Shown piece after piece: positions 58,943-64,000 of a DNA stretch of 64,000 nucleotides. The stretch spans positions 1 to 64,000 of the forward strand of contig JAFAFA010000101.1 of the NCBI GenBank assembly GCA_023423695.1. Direction: 5' to 3'. Source of the DNA: Pseudomonadota bacterium. Its GTDB lineage: Bacteria > Pseudomonadota > Alphaproteobacteria > Azospirillales > Azospirillaceae. The notes below the pieces were generated by a model. That model saw only the letters and a list, made by a program, of their open reading frames with translations. It was not told the DNA's origin and did not search any database. Every line of letters starts with the position of its first letter. Within the stretch, counting starts at the first letter, position 1. The translations under genes and the position numbers were made by a program.

Positions 58943-60319
58943 GTGCCGCTGGACCTCTACAACACGCTGACCCGCCGCAAGGAGCGCTTCGAGCCGCTTC
59001 GCCCGGACCATGTCGGCATGTATGTCTGTGGTCCGACGGTCTACGACACCGCCCATATCGGCAATGCCCGGCCGGTGGTGGTGTTCGACCTGCTGTTCCG
59101 GCTGCTGACACGGCTCTATCCGGCGGTGACCTATGTCCGCAACATCACCGATGTCGACGACAAGATCATCGACCGCGCGCGGGACAGCGGCGAGCCGATC
59201 GACGCGCTGACCGCGCGCACCACCGACCTGTTCCATGCCGACATGGACGCGCTGAACGCGCTCCGCCCGACCATCGAGCCGCGGGCGACCCAGCATATCG
59301 GCCAGATGATCGCGCTGATCGCCACGCTGATCGAACGCGGCAACGCCTATGCGGCGGAAGGGCATGTGCTGTTCTCCGTGCCGTCGATGCCGAGCTATGG
59401 CCAGCTGTCCCGCCGCTCGCTGGACGACATGATCGCCGGCGCGCGGGTGGAGGTGGCTCCCTACAAGCGCGATACCTCCGACTTCGTGCTGTGGAAGCCC
59501 AGCACGCCGGACCAGCCCGGTTGGGACAGCCCGTGGGGCCGCGGCCGTCCGGGCTGGCATATCGAGTGCTCCGCCATGGCGAAGGAGCATCTCGGCGTCA
59601 CCTTCGACATCCATGGCGGCGGGCTGGACCTGATCTTCCCGCACCATGAGAACGAGATCGCGCAGAGCTGCTGCGCCAACGGCACCGAACGGCTGGCCCG
59701 CACCTGGGTCCACAACGGCTTCGTGACGGTCGAAGGCGAGAAGATGTCGAAGTCGCTCGGCAACTTCTTCACCGTCCACGACCTGCTGGACGAGTTCCCC
59801 GGCGAGGCGATCCGTCTGACCCTGCTGAGCGCCCATTATCGCCAGCCGCTGGACTTCACCCGCGAGGGTATCCGGCAGGCCAAGGGCACGCTCGACCGCT
59901 GGTATCAGGCATTGCGCGGCGAACCGGTTCCGGCGGCGGGCGAACTGCCCTTCGACGTGCTGGCGGCGCTGGAGGACGATTTGAACAGCCCGCTCGCCAT
60001 CGCGCATCTGCACGAGCTGGCGACCGCGGTGAACAAGGCGAAGAGCGATGCCGAGAAGGCCGCCGCCAAGGGCGCGCTGCTGGCGGCCGGTCGGCAGCTC
60101 GGCCTGCTGCAGCAGGACCCTGAGGCGTGGTTCCGCTGGGCGCCGGCCGGCGGGACCGAGGGGCTGAGCGATGCCGATGTCGAGCAGCTGATCGCCGACC
60201 GCAAGGCGGCCCGCGCCGCGAAGAACTTCGCCGAGGCCGACCGCATCCGCAAGGAACTGGCCGACAAGGGCATCGTCCTGGAGGACGGCCCCCAGGGCAC
60301 GACCTGGAAACGGGGGTGA
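58943..60319 (+). CDS. cysS: cysteinyl-tRNA synthetase
   Basis: 458-aa class I synthetase that charges tRNA-Cys. The zinc- and ATP-binding start is YVCGPTVYDTAHIGNARP, and GEKMSKSLGNFFTVHDLL holds the KMSKS loop. The middle zinc-ligand region HHENEIAQSCC is present. It starts with GTG, 28 bp after gltX, so the two are probably cotranscribed. Confidence 0.97.
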   Translation: MPLDLYNTLTRRKERFEPLRPDHVGMYVCGPTVYDTAHIGNARPVVVFDLLFRLLTRLYPAVTYVRNITDVDDKIIDRARDSGEPIDALTARTTDLFHADMDALNALRPTIEPRATQHIGQMIALIATLIERGNAYAAEGHVLFSVPSMPSYGQLSRRSLDDMIAGARVEVAPYKRDTSDFVLWKPSTPDQPGWDSPWGRGRPGWHIECSAMAKEHLGVTFDIHGGGLDLIFPHHENEIAQSCCANGTERLARTWVHNGFVTVEGEKMSKSLGNFFTVHDLLDEFPGEAIRLTLLSAHYRQPLDFTREGIRQAKGTLDRWYQALRGEPVPAAGELPFDVLAALEDDLNSPLAIAHLHELATAVNKAKSDAEKAAAKGALLAAGRQLGLLQQDPEAWFRWAPAGGTEGLSDADVEQLIADRKAARAAKNFAEADRIRKELADKGIVLEDGPQGTTWKRG

Positions 60320-60489
60320 GATGGTGAGGAGCCTCTCTCCCTCCGGGGAGAGGGAGCCCTGCACATTGTCCCTCCAGCCGCAACAAATCTTCGTCATCTC
60401 CGCGGATTATCGCGCCTTTCGATCCGGCTAATCTCCTCTTCAGACGAAACGCGGTCACAACCGACCGCCTGACAGAGGAGACCCTGACC

Positions 60490-60924
60490 ATGATCGACAC
60501 CCGCACCGCTCCCTATGCCGCCTTCCTGCTGCGCGTCGGCCTCGGCCTGCTGTTCCTGGCCCATGGCTTGGTGCTGAAGGTGATGACCTTCACCATCCCC
60601 GGCACCGTCGGCTATTTCGAGAGCATCGGTTATCCCGGCGTCTTCGCCTATCTCGTGATCCTGGGCGAGATCGGCGGCGGCCTCCTGCTGATCGCCGGTG
60701 TCTATACCCGCTGGATCGCGCTGGCCCTGCTGCCGGTCATGATCGGCGCCACGCTGCAGCATGTCGGCAATGGCTGGGTGTTCAGCGCGCAGGGTGGCGG
60801 CTGGGAGTTTCCGGCCTTCTGGACGGTCCTGTTGGTCGTGCAGTCGCTTCTGGGTGACGGCGCTTTCGCGGTGAAGGTTCCGGCGCTGGGCACCGCCGCC
60901 ACCGGTCGGCGCGAACTGGCCTGA
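60490..60924 (+). CDS. DoxX family membrane protein
   Basis: 144 aa with four hydrophobic helices: FLLRVGLGLLFLAHGLVLKVMTF, GVFAYLVILGEIGGGLLLIAGVYT, WIALALLPVMIGATLQHVG and FWTVLLVVQSLLGDGAF. The GAGGAGACCCTGACC leader precedes the ATG. DoxX proteins are small inner-membrane proteins of redox or detoxification pathways, but the role here is not known. Confidence 0.9.
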   Translation: MIDTRTAPYAAFLLRVGLGLLFLAHGLVLKVMTFTIPGTVGYFESIGYPGVFAYLVILGEIGGGLLLIAGVYTRWIALALLPVMIGATLQHVGNGWVFSAQGGGWEFPAFWTVLLVVQSLLGDGAFAVKVPALGTAATGRRELA

Positions 60925-60957
60925 TCCGCCAACATGAACGACATCCGATGATGGGCG

Positions 60958-60998
60958 GAACGGGGGAGGGGGCACAGCGCCGCCTCCCCCTTTTGTCG
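60958..60998 (+). terminator. terminator after DoxX gene
   Basis: GGGGGAGGG...GCCTCCCCC followed by TTTTGTC. It lies between convergent genes. Confidence 0.8.
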
Positions 60999-61634
60999 TT
61001 AAAGCCCTGCCAAGGCCCGGCGGATCGCCTCGCGGAAGGCGTCCAGCGATGCGATGTCCAGCAGGAACAGCGCGTGCCCCCGCGCATCGCCCGCCGCCAG
61101 CGCCATGTCGATGCGCACGAACAGCACGGGATCGGTGGCGGAGCCGATGACCGCCGCCGGGGCCCCGGCGCCATAGCCCGGAACCGCCCCCGACAATTCA
61201 CCGCCGATCAGGTTCGACAGGCTGGCGAGGCAGCCGTTCAGGATGATGTTGCCGATCTCGGTCAGCGCGTCCTGCTCCATCTCACCCGGCGCCTCGGCGG
61301 CGGGATCGACGGGGACCAGCCGGCCGACGAGGGCCAGCGTGCCCCGTTCGGGGAAGATCAGCATCGCTTCGCCGGTGAAGGGACCGGTGAAGGCGCCGCG
61401 GACGGCGCAGACCGGCTGGTCGCCCTCCAGGTCGTCGCCGACCTCCTGGGTGATGCGGGCCCGGGTCGATACGGCGAAGGACGGCACCGACAGAAGCACC
61501 TCCTCCCCCAGCATGGAACTGAGGGCGGCGGCCGGTTCGCCCATGCCGATGTTGAACAGTTCGGCGATGGCGTCGGCCTCGTCGTCGTCCAGGTGCAGGG
61601 GATCCCCTGATGCGGGCTCTGCCATCGGCGTCAC
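60999..61634 (-). CDS. CheC-like phosphatase
   Basis: 211 aa from a GTG overlapping the response-regulator stop by 4 bp; an ATG (61625) is the other possible start. Both CheC phosphatase motifs are visible: DEADAIAELFNIGMGEPAAALSSML and QDALTEIGNIILNGCLASLSNLIGG, each with Glu and Asn (E-x3-N type). The family removes phosphate from CheY-P. Translational coupling to the response regulator suggests that protein is its target. Confidence 0.88.
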   Translation of the reverse strand: MTPMAEPASGDPLHLDDDEADAIAELFNIGMGEPAAALSSMLGEEVLLSVPSFAVSTRARITQEVGDDLEGDQPVCAVRGAFTGPFTGEAMLIFPERGTLALVGRLVPVDPAAEAPGEMEQDALTEIGNIILNGCLASLSNLIGGELSGAVPGYGAGAPAAVIGSATDPVLFVRIDMALAAGDARGHALFLLDIASLDAFREAIRRALAGL

Positions 61635-61990
61635 TGCCCGGCCGCGGCGAGGAAGTCGCGAATTTTGTCCGAGGTGATCGGCTTGGCGATAAAGCGGACG
61701 CCCAGAGCCTCGGCCTTGCGCCGCAGCGCGTCCTGGACGTTGGCGGTCAGCAGGCCGATGGTGAGACCGTCGAAGCGCTCCTTCAGCCGTTCGGCGAGCG
61801 CCAGACCGTCCATGCCCGGCATGTTGTAGTCGACGATGGCGGCGGCCGGCGGCACCTCTCCGACGATCTCCAAGGCCTCTTCGCCGCTCGCGGCGGTGAC
61901 GATGGTCCAGTCGGGCCGCAGCGAAGCGATGACGCTGGAAACCATGTTGCGCGCCAATCGGCTGTCGTCGACGACAAGGATGCTGGTCAT
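61631..61990 (-). CDS. single-domain response regulator (CheY-like)
   Basis: 119 aa. TSILVVDDSRLARNM holds the acidic pair, AAIVDYNMPGMDGLALAERL the phosphoacceptor Asp (in VDYNMPG), GLLTANVQ the Thr, and FIAKPITSDKI the Lys. There is no output domain, as in CheY. It is followed by and coupled to the CheC-like gene. Confidence 0.95.
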   Translation of the reverse strand: MTSILVVDDSRLARNMVSSVIASLRPDWTIVTAASGEEALEIVGEVPPAAAIVDYNMPGMDGLALAERLKERFDGLTIGLLTANVQDALRRKAEALGVRFIAKPITSDKIRDFLAAAGQ

Positions 61991-62118
61991 GCCGATGATT
62001 CCGTCCTAAAGATTCCGTTCATGTTTTGCGGCTTTCTTACCGCAAACCATCCCGCCCCACAACACGAGCCTCGTTGGGCGGCTGAGTTCTTCAACCTTTA
62101 CAGAATTCCAATATATCA

Positions 62119-62619
62119 ATGTTCAACCAGGACAACCCGGTGTCGGAGCCGGTTCACCCATCGCCCTCCGCAGGGATCCGCACGCCGATCCGTGCCGTGC
62201 TCGACACCAATATCCTGGTGGCCTACGCGCTGCTCGGCGACGCCGCAATCCGGCGCCAGGACGCGATCCGCCGTTGCGTGGAGCTGGTGCGGGAGGATGG
62301 CGGGCTGACCGGCAGCAGCGAAACGCTGGCGGAACTGGAGGAGGTGCTGATGCGCCCGACCTTCGATCGCTACGCCGCCGCGGCCGATCGCCGCGCCTTC
62401 CTCGACCGGATCAGGGCGGAGACCGTTCTGGTGGAGCCGGCGGCGGTCGGGCGCCTGTGCCGCGACCCGGAGGACGACATGTTCCTGGCCGCCGCCGTCG
62501 GCGGGTCGGTGCCCTGGCTGGTGACCGTCGACCGCCAGCTCCTGTCGGTGCGCCGGGCCGGTGAGACCAGGGTTCTGCGGCCCGAGCGGCTTCTGGCCGC
62601 CCTGGACACGGCGCGCTGA
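62119..62619 (+). CDS. PIN-domain protein, solitary (putative toxin-type nuclease)
   Basis: 166 aa. The PIN domain starts IRAVLDTNILVAYALLGD (first Asp). SETLAELEEVL carries the Glu and DPEDDMFLAAAVGGSVPWLVTVDRQLL the later Asp residues, so the four-acidic-residue site looks intact. It belongs to the group called putative toxin-antitoxin PIN proteins. No antitoxin-sized gene adjoins it: the left gap is about 130 bp and holds no ORF that I can support. Confidence 0.88.
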   Translation: MFNQDNPVSEPVHPSPSAGIRTPIRAVLDTNILVAYALLGDAAIRRQDAIRRCVELVREDGGLTGSSETLAELEEVLMRPTFDRYAAAADRRAFLDRIRAETVLVEPAAVGRLCRDPEDDMFLAAAVGGSVPWLVTVDRQLLSVRRAGETRVLRPERLLAALDTAR

Positions 62620-62765
62620 ACGGACACCTCCGCAGAATCCACTCGACAAACGGCATGCTCTTCCTAGAATGAAAAGAGAACACATCGCAAACTGCGAGTG
62701 AACGGGAATGGCTGCGGCGACGGTGACGCTGCGCCGATGGTGGAGTGCAGGGGGCATCTGCAGCG

Positions 62766-63215
62766 ATGAGCGTCCAACGGCTTCTGTTCGACGACCTGCC
62801 GGAGACGGAACCGGCGCGCAAGCCGCGCCGCAGCCGGACGGCCGGCGCCGCGGCAACCATGGCCGCCCAGGTGGCGGTCGACGTGGTGCGGGAGGCTGCC
62901 CCTCTGCCGAGGGCCGCGGCGCTCGCGGCCGGCGTCGCGACCTTGCCCCTCGCCCCTCCTGTCCCTCCGCCGCCACCCCCGGCATTCGACCCGGCCGCGC
63001 TGTCCAATCCGGAATTGCGGGCGCTGGTGCAGGCGTTGCCCGACCAGCGGCTGGCCCATCTGCTGATCGAAGCGGCGCGCGAACTGAAGCGCCGTGCCGC
63101 TCCGGACCGCAGCGATCCGGACGGCGATGACGGCGATATGCCGCAGGAACCGAACCAGGCCCTGCTGCGGGCCGCAAGGCAGGCGGTTGGGGAACTGTCG
63201 GGTGACGACTTCTGA
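62766..63215 (+). CDS. hypothetical protein
   Basis: 149 aa from MSVQRLLFDDLPETEPARKPRRSRTAG; another ATG is seven codons upstream. The Ala/Pro/Arg-rich N-terminal half contains a poly-Pro run and is probably disordered. The C-terminal half is helical (NPELRALVQALPDQRLAHLLIEAARELKRRA, QALLRAARQAVGELSGDDF). There is no membrane segment and no recognised family. Confidence 0.6.
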   Translation: MSVQRLLFDDLPETEPARKPRRSRTAGAAATMAAQVAVDVVREAAPLPRAAALAAGVATLPLAPPVPPPPPPAFDPAALSNPELRALVQALPDQRLAHLLIEAARELKRRAAPDRSDPDGDDGDMPQEPNQALLRAARQAVGELSGDDF

Positions 63216-63391
63216 TCGGCTCGGCGTTCCTGGGGTCACTCCTTAGTCAAGAAAGTTTCCGAGACAAACGACGCGCCTTTATGTCATGATCGTTCTCAGC
63301 CCGCGTTTTACATGCCGCATCGCACAATAAAGCGGCCGTCTGACGTCATCGGGCCCGCCGAACCCACAAGCGACGTCTCCCGGAGGGGGCT

Positions 63392-63979
63392 TTGGACTGG
63401 ATCACTTGGTTGCAGGAATGGGGGAACGCCTTTTACCCGCTGGCCTTTGTCTGGGCCTTTTTTGAAGGTGAAACATTTGTAATCTTCGGCGGGATGGGTG
63501 CAAAGCTCGGGATCATCAATCTATACTGGCTGGTCGGCACCGTCTGGATCGGCAGCTTCATGGGCGATCAGGTCTGGTTCTGGCTTGGCCGCCGCTGGGG
63601 CAACAGGGCGCTCGCACGCTTTCCCTCGGCCGAGGTGCATGCCAGCCGTGTGCTGCGCTGGCTCGAGAAATACGGCGTCGCCTTCATTCTGGTCTTCCGC
63701 TTCCTCTACGGCGTGCGGAACATCGCGTCGGTCGCCATCGGCACCTCCCGCATGCCGTGGTCCCGCTTCCTGTTCTGGAACTTCATCGCCGCCGGCATCT
63801 GGGCCTGGAGCTTCGCCGGCGCCGGCTACCTGTTCGGCGAAGCCGCTGCCGCCATCGGCGAGGACGGCCCGAAGATCCTGGTACTGTCCGCTCTGGCCAT
63901 CGGCGGGCTGTGGCTCGCCATCAAGAGCATCCTCTGGGTCCGCCGCCGGGCGCTTGCCGCCACCAATCCGGCGGAGTGA
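63392..63979 (+). CDS. DedA-family membrane protein
   Basis: 195 aa from a TTG start at 63392, chosen because GGAGGGGG lies 2 bp before it at 63382-63389; no ATG is better placed. Helices include FYPLAFVWAFFEGETFVIFGGMGAK, YWLVGTVWIGSFMGDQVWFWLGRRWG, FLYGVRNIASVAIGTSRM and the C-terminal KILVLSALAIGGLWLAIKSIL. The G-x-x-x-G-D-x-x-x-Y/W-x-x-G motif (GSFMGDQVWFWLGRRWG) and FxRFxxGVR (FRFLYGVR) mark the DedA/VTT family, which includes lipid scramblases and flippases. Substrate unknown. Confidence 0.9.
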   Translation: MDWITWLQEWGNAFYPLAFVWAFFEGETFVIFGGMGAKLGIINLYWLVGTVWIGSFMGDQVWFWLGRRWGNRALARFPSAEVHASRVLRWLEKYGVAFILVFRFLYGVRNIASVAIGTSRMPWSRFLFWNFIAAGIWAWSFAGAGYLFGEAAAAIGEDGPKILVLSALAIGGLWLAIKSILWVRRRALAATNPAE

Positions 63980-64000
63980 GGCCGGCGGAGTGAGGCGCCC

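Overview
The window is a GC-rich chromosomal segment of an alphaproteobacterium, most likely an Azospirillum-like member of the Rhodospirillales. The support is gene content and order rather than any search: an envC-ctpA-polysaccharide deacetylase run, rplU-rpmA-obg-proB, RcdA (a CtrA-degradation adaptor), PhaR with phaA/phaB, several chemotaxis proteins, and small palindromic GC-rich intergenic repeats. Most of it is ordinary, densely packed housekeeping sequence.

Layout. 1-4.8 kb: cell-envelope/division genes (EnvC-like factor whose N-terminus runs through an intergenic-type repeat, CtpA, deacetylase) and a small HExxH protein. 4.8-8.7 kb: a leftward operon rplU-rpmA-obg-proB-HAD phosphatase. 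8.9-17.4 kb: tRNA-Ser(CGA) used as the attachment site of an approximately 8.4-kb integrated element bounded by a 19-bp direct repeat. It carries a tyrosine integrase, a secreted/surface-type tandem-repeat protein, small unknown proteins, two antirepressor-type N-domain proteins, an HTH protein, a serine recombinase with a res-like cluster of binding motifs, and an HNH-like protein. No capsid, tail or conjugation gene was recognised. 17.5-29 kb: a membrane protein, a PDC/Cache-like periplasmic protein, Hsp20, RcdA, L31, two ABC-type transporters, MepA, a methyltransferase, tRNA-Leu and tRNA-Ala, and a glutathionylspermidine-synthase-like ligase. 29-34 kb: the polyhydroxyalkanoate (PHA) locus, with phaR reading leftward, then rightward a small PhaE-like coiled-coil protein overlapping a PhaC-like protein, then phaA and phaB. 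A ParDE toxin-antitoxin pair follows.

34.7-42 kb: UbiD, a DUF971/Trm112/Lon-substrate-domain/thioredoxin-TPR group, an editing deacylase, tRNA-Gly, an RraA-like aldolase and an AEC transporter. 42.6-47.4 kb: two methyl-accepting chemotaxis proteins flanking an EpmC-like HExxH protein. 47.8-52.1 kb: a GT2 polyprenyl-phosphate glycosyltransferase translationally coupled to a GT39-like membrane glycosyltransferase, then a beta-lactamase-family serine hydrolase. 53.9-55.6 kb: a full-length NadE-like protein in which every key catalytic residue I could place is replaced. 55.6-64 kb: a small membrane protein, an Ntn-hydrolase-like protein, ElbB, gltX, cysS, DoxX, a CheC/CheY-type pair, a solitary PIN protein and a DedA protein.

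The most unusual items are the apparent NadE pseudoenzyme, the tRNA-Ser element with its res-like site, and the overlapping-frame PHA gene pair. Next come a tiny Lys/Pro-rich ORF directly ahead of phaB and the EpmC-like protein. All family assignments come from reading the sequence; no database search was run.
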